Shown here one piece after another: positions 9,543 through 19,981 of a stretch of 51,330 nt of DNA (its first letter is position 1; each line of letters starts with the position of its first letter). Under the pieces are notes generated by a model. It made no database searches, was not told where the DNA came from, and saw only the letters and a list, made by a program, of their open reading frames with translations. The stretch lies in assembly GCF_011378715.1 (NCBI RefSeq), contig NZ_WTKU01000028.1, positions 1 to 51,330 on the forward strand, in the 5' to 3' direction. The DNA comes from Psychromonas sp. SA13A. GTDB lineage: Bacteria > Pseudomonadota > Gammaproteobacteria > Enterobacterales > Psychromonadaceae. The translations under genes were made by a program, and so were the position numbers.

Positions 9543-11556
9543 TCACTTGGCCTGTATCTTCTTTGTTTTGTGCAGCCTCTTGCTTCGCTTTATTATATTC
9601 TTGGTTTTTACGGAACATGTTAGGGTCTATTTCAACAGGCTGTCCCCATTCAGGTAATACTGGTACATTACTATTTGGCATCAATTCAATGCCATCTTCA
9701 GTTTGGCCTAATTGTATTTGACGAATTAAACCATATTTACGTTGGCTCAGCTCCATCATAGTTTGATCATCTCTAATAATCGTTGCACGTAAGAAAATCA
9801 TTAAATTACGTTTTTCTGTGCTACTTTTAGTAGATCGAAAAAGCTGCCCTAAATAAGGTATATCACCTAATAACGGCACTTTATCAACGGTTTCATTCAC
9901 TGTTTCATCAATTAATCCGCCAATAACAATAGTTTCACCCGACTTAGCTAACACAGTGGTTTTTACTGCACGAGTGGCAAAGATAACATCTACTGAGGTT
10001 TGCCCTTTGATGTTCGAGACTTCTTGCTCAATCACCATTTGCACAGAGTCGCCTTCATTAATTTGTGGTGTGACCTTCAGTTTTATACCAATTTCTCTGC
10101 GTTCAATGGTTTGAAAAGGGTTATCATTCGATGAACTTGATGTGGAGCCCGTCAATACCGGCACTTCGTCACCCACAATAAAACTAGCTTCTTGATTATC
10201 AAGCGTAGTCAAACTAGGTGTAGCAAGAATATTAGAGCCCGTTGTCGTACTTAGCGCCTGTAAAATAACTCCCCAATCATTACCCACATAACCAGCGACG
10301 CCACCAGCAATGGAAGCCAGCGATGAAGCGAGATCTTCATAATCGTCTTCATCATTGTTAATCGCATAAACGCCGGTTGCAAGTTCGCTCGCGGTCACGC
10401 CATTATCATTAAACTGCGTGCCAGCACCTGCTGTAGAAGCCCATTGCACACTTAAGTTGATACCATTCCCTTCTGACACTTCAACCACAATTGCTTCTAC
10501 TAATACTTGTGCTCGACGAATATCTAGCTGACGAATAATACTACTCAATGATGACATCAAGGCAGGCTGCGCTGAAATCACAATTGCATTCGTCCCCTCA
10601 TGCGCTTGAATATTTAAAGTAGATACGTTGTTAGACGACCCAGACTGACCGCCAGAGGCATCTTCAATACCTTTACTAACACCCGTTAACACATCTACAA
10701 CTTCTTTTGCATTGGCATATTTAAGGTAAAAAACACGTGTATTACCATTATTTTTTAGTTCTTTATCCAGTGACCTCACTAATTTAATGACACGGGCACG
10801 TGTTTTAGGCTCACCACTAACAATCACAGAGTTAGTCCGCTCATCGGCAACTAAACGGGGTTTAAGTACGCTGCTAGTACTACTTTTCGAGGTTTTTGGT
10901 GTTTGCTGAATGGAATTAATCATATTGACCATTTCTAGCGCACTTGCATACTCTAGCTTAACGATATCAACTTCTTGGTCACCGGCTTTATCAACACGCT
11001 GGATAATTTTCACTAAACGATTAACAACCGCAGCACGACCAGTGATCATAATAACGTTAGAAGGATCATAATGGACGACGTTCCCACCACCAGCACTATC
11101 GTTTAACTGACGCAATAGCGGCGCAAGTTCACGCACCGATACATTAATAACAGGCACTACTCGCGTGACCATTTCATCACCTTTAAAGCGACTACCATCA
11201 TCCACGACGGGAATCGCGGCCACTTTAGCATCTTTTGCTTTAATGACTTTAAGGATCCCATTATCCATTTCAACAACAGCAAATCCGTATACTTCCAAAA
11301 CATTTAAAAAGAATTGATAGTATTGTTGTTCATTCAGTAAGTCATAGCTTCGAACATTGATTTTTCCACGCACTGCAGGGTCTAGAACAATCGTTTTTTG
11401 CAGGTTCTTACCGACAATATTAATGAATTCATTCAGATCAGCATTTTTAAAGCTCGCTGAATATTCAGCAGCTTGTACCAAAGTGGCCTGTGAAAACAAA
11501 ACAAAAATACTGGCTCCGATCAATCCAACCAATTTTTTCTTTATCCCTAAAATCAT
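9535..11556 (-). CDS. gspD: Type II secretion outer-membrane secretin D
   Basis: Multimeric outer-membrane channel. A Sec signal peptide (about 1-29, ending VQA-AEY) precedes the N0 domain ([17 protein letters not shown]), the N1-N3 ring domains, and the secretin barrel domain with VPVLTGS and the gate/cap region, then [14 protein letters not shown]. The N3 loop is Ser/Gly-rich, as usual. At 673 aa it is normal. GAGG lies 8 nt before the ATG at 11556. No pilotin gene (gspS) is seen in the window, so outer-membrane targeting depends on genes elsewhere. Confidence 0.97.
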   Translation of the reverse strand: MILGIKKKLVGLIGASIFVLFSQATLVQAAEYSASFKNADLNEFINIVGKNLQKTIVLDPAVRGKINVRSYDLLNEQQYYQFFLNVLEVYGFAVVEMDNGILKVIKAKDAKVAAIPVVDDGSRFKGDEMVTRVVPVINVSVRELAPLLRQLNDSAGGGNVVHYDPSNVIMITGRAAVVNRLVKIIQRVDKAGDQEVDIVKLEYASALEMVNMINSIQQTPKTSKSSTSSVLKPRLVADERTNSVIVSGEPKTRARVIKLVRSLDKELKNNGNTRVFYLKYANAKEVVDVLTGVSKGIEDASGGQSGSSNNVSTLNIQAHEGTNAIVISAQPALMSSLSSIIRQLDIRRAQVLVEAIVVEVSEGNGINLSVQWASTAGAGTQFNDNGVTASELATGVYAINNDEDDYEDLASSLASIAGGVAGYVGNDWGVILQALSTTTGSNILATPSLTTLDNQEASFIVGDEVPVLTGSTSSSSNDNPFQTIERREIGIKLKVTPQINEGDSVQMVIEQEVSNIKGQTSVDVIFATRAVKTTVLAKSGETIVIGGLIDETVNETVDKVPLLGDIPYLGQLFRSTKSSTEKRNLMIFLRATIIRDDQTMMELSQRKYGLIRQIQLGQTEDGIELMPNSNVPVLPEWGQPVEIDPNMFRKNQEYNKAKQEAAQNKEDTGQVNE

Positions 11557-11607
11557 TACAACAACCTCATTGTTTACTTGTTTCAGCAGCTTAAACTTAT
11601 TTTTATA

Positions 11608-12465
11608 CTACGGAATACTAAAAAATAACTCGTTTAACTCACCATCGCGGTCAACGGTTAAGCTCATTTCTGTCATAGTGGGGAACTCTTTCATTAGCCC
11701 CATCGCTTGGCTGATATCGGTTAAATCAATACCGTTTAGTTCCACTGCTAAATCGCCTTCTTGTAATCCTGCTTCTTCAAATAAACTAGGATCTTTACCG
11801 GGACTAACACGATACCCTTGAATCTGATTGCCTTCTCTAACGGGGGAGATTCTAATATAATCGAGCAGCTTGCTAGGGTTTTCCAACAATGCTTTTCTAT
11901 CAAGTGCAATTTCTGTTCTATTACTTGCTCTAGTTTGACCTTTTGTAGATGCTTGCTCATTTTCAATTCTGGCCATTCTTTTATTAGATTGTTCTAGACC
12001 ATCTAATATTAATGTTTGTTCCTCACCACCTACTGAAATAATAATTCGATCATTATATATTTGACTTACACTTGCATCAGTCCCTTCAATTTCAGAATCA
12101 ATAAAATAACTATCCTGAACATTTTTATATTCAATGATCACACTTGAGAGCTTAGGGTCTGAAGCCGCAACAATACCAACTAAGGTCAGTTTTAAACGCG
12201 TTTTAGGTGCATCGGTTTTATCGGGTTGTATTGTTTTTATACGTTGCTCTTTCAATTCCCCAAACAATTGTTGCTGTTGTAGTTTTTCCGAGCTTAAAAG
12301 CACTGCTTTATTTTTTGAAGTTAAAGTAGGAGGAGTCCACTCATATGCACTGTCTTTTGTGGGATAGACAGCCCAAGTAAATAAAGCTATCTGATAGGCG
12401 ATTAAAGCACAGATAACTGCCAATATTATTTTCGGTAGTAGGGATATTATCGCCACTCTTTTCAT
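11608..12465 (-). CDS. gspC: Type II secretion protein C
   Basis: First gene of the T2SS operon. GspC bridges the inner-membrane platform and the secretin and takes part in substrate selection. It has a cytoplasmic N-terminus, a membrane segment at about 12-32, the HR domain (about 95-160, LKLTLVGIVAA) that binds the GspD N0 domain, and a C-terminal PDZ domain (about 200-285; YRVSPGKDPSLFEEAGLQEGD). At 285 aa it is normal. It faces hslR head-to-head, so the operon promoter must lie in the 288-nt gap. Confidence 0.95.
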   Translation of the reverse strand: MKRVAIISLLPKIILAVICALIAYQIALFTWAVYPTKDSAYEWTPPTLTSKNKAVLLSSEKLQQQQLFGELKEQRIKTIQPDKTDAPKTRLKLTLVGIVAASDPKLSSVIIEYKNVQDSYFIDSEIEGTDASVSQIYNDRIIISVGGEEQTLILDGLEQSNKRMARIENEQASTKGQTRASNRTEIALDRKALLENPSKLLDYIRISPVREGNQIQGYRVSPGKDPSLFEEAGLQEGDLAVELNGIDLTDISQAMGLMKEFPTMTEMSLTVDRDGELNELFFSIP

Positions 12466-12753
12466 CCTATTTATTTACACTGAATCTTAACCATTCTTAT
12501 TTACTATACTAATGCTAACGCCAATCTTTATAAATCAACATAACCAGACAAGCTCGAATAATGAGATCTATCCTGGAACTTTATGCTTTAGTTGGCGATA
12601 GAATAGCCCTTTGAATATAGCATTATCACACAACTATGCCTTGATTTATCAAATTTTGCCCCAATTTAATTACCTTAATAATTCATTATTTTCTTTTAAC
12701 TTAATAACAAAGTTGATTTTTGCTAAACTAAAATCCACTTTTGAGTGAAAAAT
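12466..12753. other. Divergent intergenic region gspC / hslR
   Basis: AT-rich, no ORF of note. It should contain the promoters of the T2SS operon (leftward) and hslR-hslO (rightward). I could not single out convincing -35/-10 pairs or an inverted-repeat operator. Confidence 0.5.
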
Positions 12754-13158
12754 ATGAAAGAAACAACAGTACGGTTAGACAAATGGTTGTGGGCTGCAAG
12801 ATTCTATAAAACCCGCAGCTTAGCTCGTGAAATGGTGCAGGGCGGTAAGGTTCATTATAACGGCCAGCGCTGTAAAGCGAGTAAAAACGTAGAGCTAGGG
12901 GCATTATTGTCAATTCGACAGGGTGAGCTTTTATTTGAAGTCTGCATTGAAGCTATTTCAGAACAGCGTCGCGGGGCGCCAATTGCGCAAACACTTTATA
13001 AAGAAACAGAAAAAAGTATCGCTAAGCGAGAACAATACCAAGTTTTACGTAAACTCAGTTTACAAAATGCACCACATCCAGACCGTAAGCCCAATAAAAA
13101 AGAACGCCGTGAATTAATACACGCAAAAACACAACGTAATACAGCGAATTTTGATTAA
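12754..13158 (+). CDS. hslR: Ribosome-associated heat shock protein Hsp15
   Basis: Small S4-domain RNA-binding protein that binds free 50S subunits carrying nascent chains and helps recycle stalled subunits. The sequence VRLDKWLWAARFYKTRSLAR begins the S4 fold, followed by VHYNGQRCKASK, and the C-terminus has the HPDRKPNKKERREL tail typical of HslR. An in-frame GTG lies 9 nt upstream, but a weak GAG is correctly spaced only for the ATG at 12754. About 134 aa. It is followed 29 nt later by hslO, the standard hslRO pairing. Confidence 0.95.
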   Translation: MKETTVRLDKWLWAARFYKTRSLAREMVQGGKVHYNGQRCKASKNVELGALLSIRQGELLFEVCIEAISEQRRGAPIAQTLYKETEKSIAKREQYQVLRKLSLQNAPHPDRKPNKKERRELIHAKTQRNTANFD

Positions 13159-13187
13159 TCGTTGCAGAATAAATATTGAGAGAAACT

Positions 13188-14048
13188 ATGACAGACCAAC
13201 TACAACGCTTCCTATTTGATGATTTTGAAATTCGCGGCGAAATTGCACAAGCACACAATGCTTTTCAACAATGTATCAATAATCATGACTATCCTGTTGA
13301 AATAGCCAATACCATCGGTGAATTGTTAATTGCGACCAGCTTATTAACGGCGACTTTAAAATTTGAGGGAAAAATTACAGTTCAAATACAGGGTGATGGT
13401 CCGTTGAGCATGGCTGTTATTAATGCCAATCAAGATTTAGAAGTGCGTGGCACTGCGCGTTACCAAGGTGATACCACTGGATTATCTTTTTCACAGTTAA
13501 TTGGAAAAGGCAACTTGATGATAACTATCACACCAGAGAACGGTGAACGATATCAAGGTATAGTGGCATTAGAAAAAGATAGTTTAGCGGCGTGTTTAGA
13601 AGATTATTTTGTACAGTCAGAACAATTAGCGACCAAAATTAGTTTATTTGCCGATAGTCAAGCAACGCCAGCACAAGCAGCGGGATTATTAATACAAACA
13701 TTACCTGCACACAGTGATACACATGAAGAAGATTTTGCGCATGTTTGTGCGTTAGCCGGCACCATTAAAGCAGAAGAAATTTTCACCTTGAATAATGATG
13801 AACTATTATTCCGTTTGTATCATCAAGAACAAGTACGTTTATTTGAGCTACAACCAATTAGCTTTAAATGTGGTTGCTCTCAAGAGCGTTGTTTATCCTC
13901 GTTAGCATCCCTTCAAGAATCTGAAATAAAAGAAATTTTAGAAGAGCAAGAGAGTATTGATATGCGTTGTGAATATTGCGCAACAACTTATTCATTTAAA
14001 GAAAAAGATCTACAGATTTTATTCACTTCTACGGATCAAAAACACTAA
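13188..14048 (+). CDS. hslO: Redox-regulated chaperone Hsp33
   Basis: Cytoplasmic holdase chaperone activated by oxidative stress. The C-terminal zinc redox switch is present as CGC (in FKCGCSQERC) and CEYC, giving the CxC/CxxC set of four ligands; oxidation of these releases zinc and unfolds the linker. The N-terminal body contains GNLMITITPENGERYQGIV. About 286 aa. The upstream TTG at 13176 is less likely than the ATG at 13188, which has GAGAGA at good spacing. Co-transcribed with hslR; a strong terminator follows. Confidence 0.96.
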   Translation: MTDQLQRFLFDDFEIRGEIAQAHNAFQQCINNHDYPVEIANTIGELLIATSLLTATLKFEGKITVQIQGDGPLSMAVINANQDLEVRGTARYQGDTTGLSFSQLIGKGNLMITITPENGERYQGIVALEKDSLAACLEDYFVQSEQLATKISLFADSQATPAQAAGLLIQTLPAHSDTHEEDFAHVCALAGTIKAEEIFTLNNDELLFRLYHQEQVRLFELQPISFKCGCSQERCLSSLASLQESEIKEILEEQESIDMRCEYCATTYSFKEKDLQILFTSTDQKH

Positions 14049-14081
14049 TTTGGTCAACTACTGTTGTCACATCACGAAGTC

Positions 14082-14112
14082 GCCATAATAATTTTTATTA
14101 TGGCTTTTTTTT
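14082..14112 (+). terminator. Intrinsic terminator after hslO
   Basis: Perfect 10-bp stem, gccataataa (14082-14091) with ttattatggc (14095-14104), a 3-nt loop and eight T residues. It separates hslRO from pckA. Confidence 0.9.
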
Positions 14113-14222
14113 AATCGATTATTTGAGCCTGCTCCCACAAAAATAACTTCAATTCACCTACCCTACACACTCTTGTTTTCATTTCTTTTACAATAAAATT
14201 ACAAGTCATAATGGAGCTAACT

Positions 14223-15842
14223 ATGACCCAAATAGCACTATCGACCAAACAGTTACAACAGTACGGTATTACCGATGTTTCAGAAGTTCTTTACAACCCT
14301 AGTTATGAAACCTTATTTACAGAAGAAACTGCAGACTCATTAAGTGGTTATGAAAAAGGTACGATTACTAATAATGGCACTGTAGCAGTTGATACAGGCA
14401 TCTTCACTGGTCGTTCACCGAAAGACAAATATATAGTAAAAGATGATACGACTCGCGATACCGTTTGGTGGAGTGATCAGGGTAAAAATGACAACAAAGC
14501 AATTGATCAAGATACTTGGGCACATCTAAAAGGCCTTGTATCAAAACAACTCTCTAGTAAGCGCCTATTCGTTGTTGATGCTTATTGTGGTGCTAATGCC
14601 AACTCTCGTTTAAAAGTACGCTTTATTATGGAAGTTGCTTGGCAGGCACACTTTGTAACGAACATGTTTATTCGCCCAACTGCTGAAGAACTGATTGATT
14701 TTGAACCCGATTTTGTTGTAATGAACGGCTCTAAAACAACTAATACCGATTGGGAAAAAAATGGCCTCAACTCAGAAAATTTTGTTGCCTTCAATCTAAC
14801 AGAAAAAATACAAGTTATTGGTGGCACTTGGTATGGCGGAGAGATGAAAAAAGGTTTGTTCTCTGTGATGAACTATTTATTACCGCTGAATGGTATGGCA
14901 TCAATGCATTGCTCTGCAAATATAGGCAAAGCTGGCGATACTGCAATTTTCTTTGGTTTATCAGGAACAGGGAAAACAACACTTTCAACGGATCCTAAAC
15001 GTGCATTAATCGGTGATGATGAGCATGGTTGGGATGATGATGGTGTATTTAATTTTGAAGGCGGTTGTTACGCGAAAACTATTCGATTAAGCGCCGAAGC
15101 TGAACCTGATATTTATGGTGCAATTCGACGTAATGCTTTATTAGAAAATGTGATGATTAACGAGCAAGGTGAAGTTGATTATGACGATGCAAGTAAAACT
15201 GAAAATGGACGTGTTTCATATCCGATAGATCATATCGTAAACATAGTAAAACCAGTTTCTAAAGGTGGACACGCGCAAAAAGTAATCTTTTTATCAGCAG
15301 ATGCATTTGGAGTTTTGCCACCGGTTTCAAAATTAACTAAAGAACAAACTCAATATCATTTCTTATCTGGTTTTACTGCCAAGTTAGCTGGTACTGAACG
15401 TGGTATCACAGAGCCAACTCCTACATTTTCTGCTTGTTTTGGTGCTGCATTCTTGAGCTTACATCCAACTCAATACGCACAACAATTAGTAAAACGAATG
15501 GAAGCATGTGGTGCAGAAGCGTACTTAGTAAACACAGGTTGGAATGGTTCAGGTAAACGTATTTCAATTAAAGATACACGCGGAATTATTGATGCAATTC
15601 TAGATGGATCAATTGAACATGCTGAAACTAAAACGATTCCACTATTTAACTTAGAAGTACCGACTGCATTACCTAATGTAGACAGCAATATTTTAGACCC
15701 TAGAGACACTTATAGCGATGCGTCGCAATGGAATGAGAAAGCTGAAAAACTAGCACATCTATTCATTGATAACTTTGCACGTTATACGGACAAGGAAGAA
15801 GGTAAGGTATTATTATCTGCCGGGCCTACGCTTGATAAATAA
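14223..15842 (+). CDS. pckA: Phosphoenolpyruvate carboxykinase (ATP)
   Basis: Converts oxaloacetate plus ATP to PEP, CO2 and ADP; the entry step of gluconeogenesis, and able to run in reverse under fermentation. It shows the [11 protein letters not shown] substrate region, the kinase-1a loop GLSGTGKTT (about 245-253), the metal-binding kinase-2 segment ([11 protein letters not shown]) and the adenine region (NTGWNGSG). An ATG at 14211 is in frame, but its GGAG is the ribosome site for the ATG at 14223, giving 539 aa, close to E. coli PckA. Adjacency to hslO is conserved in related gammaproteobacteria. Confidence 0.97.
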   Translation: MTQIALSTKQLQQYGITDVSEVLYNPSYETLFTEETADSLSGYEKGTITNNGTVAVDTGIFTGRSPKDKYIVKDDTTRDTVWWSDQGKNDNKAIDQDTWAHLKGLVSKQLSSKRLFVVDAYCGANANSRLKVRFIMEVAWQAHFVTNMFIRPTAEELIDFEPDFVVMNGSKTTNTDWEKNGLNSENFVAFNLTEKIQVIGGTWYGGEMKKGLFSVMNYLLPLNGMASMHCSANIGKAGDTAIFFGLSGTGKTTLSTDPKRALIGDDEHGWDDDGVFNFEGGCYAKTIRLSAEAEPDIYGAIRRNALLENVMINEQGEVDYDDASKTENGRVSYPIDHIVNIVKPVSKGGHAQKVIFLSADAFGVLPPVSKLTKEQTQYHFLSGFTAKLAGTERGITEPTPTFSACFGAAFLSLHPTQYAQQLVKRMEACGAEAYLVNTGWNGSGKRISIKDTRGIIDAILDGSIEHAETKTIPLFNLEVPTALPNVDSNILDPRDTYSDASQWNEKAEKLAHLFIDNFARYTDKEEGKVLLSAGPTLDK

Positions 15843-15878
15843 CTGTTAAATTAAGAAGTAACAGTTAAATTAAAAAAT

Positions 15879-15919
15879 AAAACTAACATTAATTGATAAC
15901 TGATTAATGTTAGTTTTTT
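15879..15919. terminator. Bidirectional terminator between pckA and scsD
   Basis: A perfect 15-bp stem (15879-15893 with 15903-15917), a 9-nt loop and T-runs on both strands. It can end pckA on the plus strand and the scsB-scsD transcript on the minus strand. A direct repeat of a 12-nt gttaaattaa-type unit lies just before it. Confidence 0.88.
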
Positions 15920-15955
15920 ATTATTTGAACCTAAGAAAGGCTGAATCTGAAAGGC

Positions 15956-16468
15956 TTAACTTAATAACATTCTCGCCCACATGCCAAAGGGGCTAGTAAA
16001 ACCAGTTGTCACAGAAGTAATTTGTCCTTTATCTATAACCATCAAGGTTGGTGTCAAACTAATCCCCCATGCGCGCCCAATTAACCCTTTACTATCATTG
16101 ATAACAGTAAAGTCATAATTTTTAGCATTCAAATATTGTTGAACACGTTTATCGTTACCTGAGCTTAGCGCGACTGTTATTACTTGCATATTGTCACTTA
16201 CAAAATCAACAGAGGGAGAAACGGTACTACAGACACTACACCAGGTCGCCCAAAAATAAACTAATACTGGCTTATCTTGACTGATTGCAGTTAGATCAAT
16301 TTTTTCACCCTTTATACTCATTGTAAGCAACCCAGGAGCTTTACCTGAAGCAATCGACTGAGCTCTCCATAAATCAACGCCCCACGTCACAACGAGTAAA
16401 AAAGCACAATATATCAACACAGACTTAAATCGTGATCGCCATGTTCTTTTGATCTTCTTCTCTGTCAT
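15956..16468 (-). CDS. scsD: ScsD/TlpA-like membrane-anchored thioredoxin
   Basis: Periplasmic thiol-disulfide protein held by an N-terminal membrane segment (about residues 13-31). The thioredoxin domain has ATWCSVCSTVSPSVDF (active-site CSVC) and the cis-Pro region SLTPTLMVID. It resembles ScsD of the copper-sensitivity suppressor cluster. The longer in-frame start (16507) would lie inside scsB; the ATG at 16468 directly follows the scsB TAG with one base between and is preferred (170 aa). It probably takes electrons from the neighbouring ScsB; no scsA or scsC is nearby, so partners and copper role are uncertain. Confidence 0.85.
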   Translation of the reverse strand: MTEKKIKRTWRSRFKSVLIYCAFLLVVTWGVDLWRAQSIASGKAPGLLTMSIKGEKIDLTAISQDKPVLVYFWATWCSVCSTVSPSVDFVSDNMQVITVALSSGNDKRVQQYLNAKNYDFTVINDSKGLIGRAWGISLTPTLMVIDKGQITSVTTGFTSPFGMWARMLLS

Positions 16469-16469
16469 C

Positions 16470-18578
16470 CTATTGCCCTTTTGCTTGTTGTATTGCATTA
16501 ATGACATCTTCGCTATTTAAAATAGTCGATAACTCAATACCGTTTGGTGCCGCAGGGCCATAAACGATATTAAAAGGTACACCATAGCGCCCAAATGATT
16601 GTAAATAAGCAGTGACAGAGTCCGATCGCACAGTCCAATCTCCACTCATTGCTATCACTCCCGTTTTTTGTAATGCGCTATACACAGGGTCTTGCAATAA
16701 AACTCCTACTTTATTAGCTTTACAAGTCACACACCATTTTGCAGTGACATCCACAAAAACAACGTTACCTTGATCAACTTGTTGTTGAATGACTTGTGCA
16801 TCTAATGGCACCCAACTAATTTCATCCTGTAAAGGATTCGCCCAATGTTTAGCTGTTAAACTGCCAACAATTAATACAACAGAAACAACCATCATAAAAA
16901 TGCCGAAAATGATAAAAAAGGTGCGTTTGCCATGCTTTTTAATAATCAACACAGCCAATAAAAGCAATACGAACAATGCAACCAAAACAGTATAAAACAC
17001 GCTGATAAAGCTACTTAATAGGCTCACTAACCATAAACAAGTCGCTAAAATTAATACACCAAAAACAATTTTAACTGTTCCCATCCATTTACCAGGTTTA
17101 GGCATTAACAATGCGATGCTAGGAAACAAAGCAATTAATAACCAAGGTAATGCCATTCCCATACCTAAGGCGGTAAAGACTGCAAATAATTGCCAAGCAC
17201 TCGCACCTAAGGCAAACGCAACAGCAGTCCCTAAGAAAGGTGCAGAACAAGGAGTCGCTAATAAGGTAGCAAACATGCCTTGTAGATAGTGTCCAAGATA
17301 AGAGTTTCCACCTTTTGTTGCTAACCAAGTCTGCATCGAAGAAGGTAGTTGGATTTCAAATAAACCTAACATATTGGCAGTAAATAAAGCCGTCACCACA
17401 ATCATAAAAGTAATAAAGTAAGGGCTTTGGAATTGAATACCCCAACCTAATGCTTCACCTGACAATTTAAGCACCAGTAAGAAAGCTGCTAGCAACCAAA
17501 AAGAGCTAATAATACCGGCACTAGAGGCTAAAAATTGTTTACGTACTTTGCCTCGTTGATTGGCTTCAATGCCTAACACAGAGCTTAACTTCATGCCTAA
17601 TACTGGTAATACGCAGGGCATGATATTCAGAATTAAGCCTCCCAATAATGCAATCAAGAAAATAGATGTAATAGACTCTTCATTAGTTGAAATGATTTGC
17701 TTACCTAATGTAGTAGCAACCTCGACAGCAACACCATCATCTACTACGGTGATATTTACATCGGCATTACTTAAATCAACTTCTCCTCCCCAACTGCTTG
17801 CTGCAAAGGTCGCAGTAACCTGTTTCTCAGATACTGAGAGAGTAGGTTTAGAAAAAAACACATTGTCTAACTCAGTGTCACTACTATCAATAAAGAGATC
17901 CGGTTGCTGCCAACCTATTTGATGGGATAACTGCACAACTACTTGTTGATTAAACTGATCCCATGAACTACTGATATGGGTAATATTCGCATTGTTTTTT
18001 TGTGCATCAATAGCACTTTGATCTACGAGAATAGGCACACTACTTACAGCCTGAGCATAGGCAAAAGCAATGTCTTCATTGATGCTTAATTGAGTCAAAT
18101 CAAAATGCAGATCAATCTTATAATCTGTTAATACACAAATCGTGGTACATGAAGCTAATGTCAGCGTCCCCTTTAATCGGCTAGGTTGTTCGGGATCGTT
18201 AACCGTAATATGCAGTGGAAAATGAATTTTATCTTTATAACCCACTGTCTCAACACCTAGTACAGGGTAGCGTTTTGGAGTAGGCCAAGACCAGTCAAAT
18301 GCTTTTATATTGGTCGATTCAGTTTTCCATTCAAAAGTAGGTGCAACGCCGCCTTCTCCAGGTGATCGCCAATAGGTTTTCCAATCCGCATCGAGATTTA
18401 CATTTAACAATGCATTGGCTGTATTTTGTTTAGCTTGACCAGTGAGTTGTAAATTAACTTTGACAGGAAGATGGTTAAGATTACTTATCCATCCTGTTTC
18501 AGGCGCCAGTGCTAATGCATTAATAGAAAAAAGACAAAGAGAGAATAATAACAAAAAATAACGTTTAACAGTGGGCAT
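16470..18578 (-). CDS. scsB: ScsB/DsbD-family thiol:disulfide interchange protein
   Basis: Transmembrane reductase carrying electrons from cytoplasmic thioredoxin to periplasmic thiols. It has a signal peptide (about 1-24), a long periplasmic N-domain with a Cys pair (ASCTTICV), eight predicted membrane segments with the paired cysteines IMPCVLPVLG and TPCSAPFLG, and a C-terminal thioredoxin domain with KWCVTCK. About 702 aa; the large N-domain is more like ScsB than classic DsbD. The ATG at 18578 has GGAG 5 nt upstream and is better than the ATG at 18599. One base separates its stop from scsD. Confidence 0.88.
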   Translation of the reverse strand: MPTVKRYFLLLFSLCLFSINALALAPETGWISNLNHLPVKVNLQLTGQAKQNTANALLNVNLDADWKTYWRSPGEGGVAPTFEWKTESTNIKAFDWSWPTPKRYPVLGVETVGYKDKIHFPLHITVNDPEQPSRLKGTLTLASCTTICVLTDYKIDLHFDLTQLSINEDIAFAYAQAVSSVPILVDQSAIDAQKNNANITHISSSWDQFNQQVVVQLSHQIGWQQPDLFIDSSDTELDNVFFSKPTLSVSEKQVTATFAASSWGGEVDLSNADVNITVVDDGVAVEVATTLGKQIISTNEESITSIFLIALLGGLILNIMPCVLPVLGMKLSSVLGIEANQRGKVRKQFLASSAGIISSFWLLAAFLLVLKLSGEALGWGIQFQSPYFITFMIVVTALFTANMLGLFEIQLPSSMQTWLATKGGNSYLGHYLQGMFATLLATPCSAPFLGTAVAFALGASAWQLFAVFTALGMGMALPWLLIALFPSIALLMPKPGKWMGTVKIVFGVLILATCLWLVSLLSSFISVFYTVLVALFVLLLLAVLIIKKHGKRTFFIIFGIFMMVVSVVLIVGSLTAKHWANPLQDEISWVPLDAQVIQQQVDQGNVVFVDVTAKWCVTCKANKVGVLLQDPVYSALQKTGVIAMSGDWTVRSDSVTAYLQSFGRYGVPFNIVYGPAAPNGIELSTILNSEDVINAIQQAKGQ

Positions 18579-18991
18579 GAATACTCCGAGAAAATACACA
18601 ACATAACCTAATCATTCATTAAGTTAAAAGTTCGAGCAAAATTACATATTGGTTTATGGCTGACTTAAACATAAAAGGTTCACTACCATGATCCTAGTTG
18701 ACCATAATAACGTTAAATTTATTGCACTTATTAGCAAATAATTAAATTCATTGAAATTAATAGGTCCGGCAGCATCATTAATTAATATCGAGCCCCTTTT
18801 TTATAAAGGAAAGTAATAATGATCATATTGTGAGGTGGATTGGTATTACTTAAGCTTAGTGATAAAATGGGACGATGATCAAATATTTCTTTGTGAACTC
18901 AGTTCACCAATAAAACATTATGCATTGCTATCTTGGTTGCAACAAATAACAACTTCATTTCAGTAATAATATTTAATAGGGAGTCACCTTT
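18579..18991. other. Divergent intergenic region scsB / ldhA
   Basis: 413 nt with no gene I can support. It must hold the promoters of scsBD (leftward) and ldhA (rightward). The most notable element is a 15-nt palindrome at 18893-18907. Confidence 0.6.
18893..18907. promoter_or_regulatory. Palindrome upstream of ldhA, candidate operator
   Basis: Sequence gtgaactcagttcac: two perfect 7-nt arms around one central base, about 85 nt before the ldhA start. It resembles half of a CRP site (TGTGA) but has a 7-nt instead of 6-nt spacer, so I do not call it CRP. No U-run follows, so it is not a terminator. Confidence 0.4.
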
Positions 18992-19981
18992 ATGAAAGTC
19001 GCCATGTTCAGTTCTCGCAGTTATGATATTCAACACTTTAAGCCATTAATTTCAGCACCTATTAGCATCAACTTTTTCGATACGCAGCTCAACTTGCAAA
19101 CAGTCGCGTTAGCTTCTGGCTTTGATGCTATTTGTGCTTTTGTAAATGATGATTTAAGTGCACCGGTTTTAAAGCAATTACATCAATTAGGTATTAAATA
19201 TATTGCCATGCGCTGCGCAGGTTTTAATAACATCGATTTATTTTGTGCCAAATCTCTAGGATTAACGATTGTACGTGTTCCAGCTTATTCACCAGAGGCA
19301 GTCGCAGAACATGCTATTGCTTTATTAATGACGCTTAACCGCCGAACACACAAAGCTTACCAACGTACTCGTGATGCTAATTTCTCTTTAGAGGGACTAG
19401 TGGGTTTTAATTTACATGGTAAAACGATCGGCATTATCGGTACTGGTAAAATAGGGGTTGCTACCATGGCGATCTTTAAAGGTTTTGGTTGTCGAATATT
19501 AGCTTCAGACCCTTACCCATCAGAGCACGCAATAGCGTTAGGTGCAGAGTACGTTGACCTAGAGACTCTATTTTCAAATAGCGATGTGATCAGCTTGCAT
19601 TGCCCATTAACCAGTGACAATAAACATTTATTAAATAAAGATACTTTTGCGCTGATGAAAGATGGGGTGACTATTATCAATACCAGTCGTGGTGGATTGT
19701 TAAATGCCCATGATGCCATTGAAGCTTTAAAATCAGGTCGAATTGGCGGTTTAGGCTTAGATGTGTATGAAGAAGAAGAGCATCTATTCTTTAATGACCA
19801 CTCTAGTGAAATCATTACCGATGATATATTCCGACGCCTATCTGCTTGCCATAATGTTATTTTTACTGGTCACCAAGCATTTTTAACAAAAGAAGCCCTC
19901 ACGAGTATCGCTCAAACCACCCTCGATAATTTAAGTGATCTTGCTTCTGACACTACCAGCGTTAACCAAGTTAACGAATAA
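18992..19981 (+). CDS. ldhA: D-lactate dehydrogenase (NAD-dependent, fermentative)
   Basis: Reduces pyruvate to D-lactate with NADH during fermentation. It belongs to the D-2-hydroxyacid dehydrogenase family: nucleotide-binding GIIGTGKIG at 147-155, catalytic Arg233 (NTSRGGLL), Glu262 (VYEEEE) and His294 (FTGHQAFLT), matching the positions in E. coli LdhA within two residues. At 329 aa it is typical. A strong GGGAG lies 8 nt before the ATG. Together with pckA and poxB it places three enzymes of the PEP/pyruvate node in the window. Confidence 0.95.
   Translation: MKVAMFSSRSYDIQHFKPLISAPISINFFDTQLNLQTVALASGFDAICAFVNDDLSAPVLKQLHQLGIKYIAMRCAGFNNIDLFCAKSLGLTIVRVPAYSPEAVAEHAIALLMTLNRRTHKAYQRTRDANFSLEGLVGFNLHGKTIGIIGTGKIGVATMAIFKGFGCRILASDPYPSEHAIALGAEYVDLETLFSNSDVISLHCPLTSDNKHLLNKDTFALMKDGVTIINTSRGGLLNAHDAIEALKSGRIGGLGLDVYEEEEHLFFNDHSSEIITDDIFRRLSACHNVIFTGHQAFLTKEALTSIAQTTLDNLSDLASDTTSVNQVNE

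Noticed and set aside
11357-11821. Overlapping open frames opposite gspD and gspC, and similar frames opposite other genes
   Set aside because: They mirror the coding pattern of well-identified genes on the other strand and have no starts or motifs of their own.
18893-18907. CRP site upstream of ldhA
   Set aside because: The spacer is 7 nt rather than 6; kept only as a generic palindrome.
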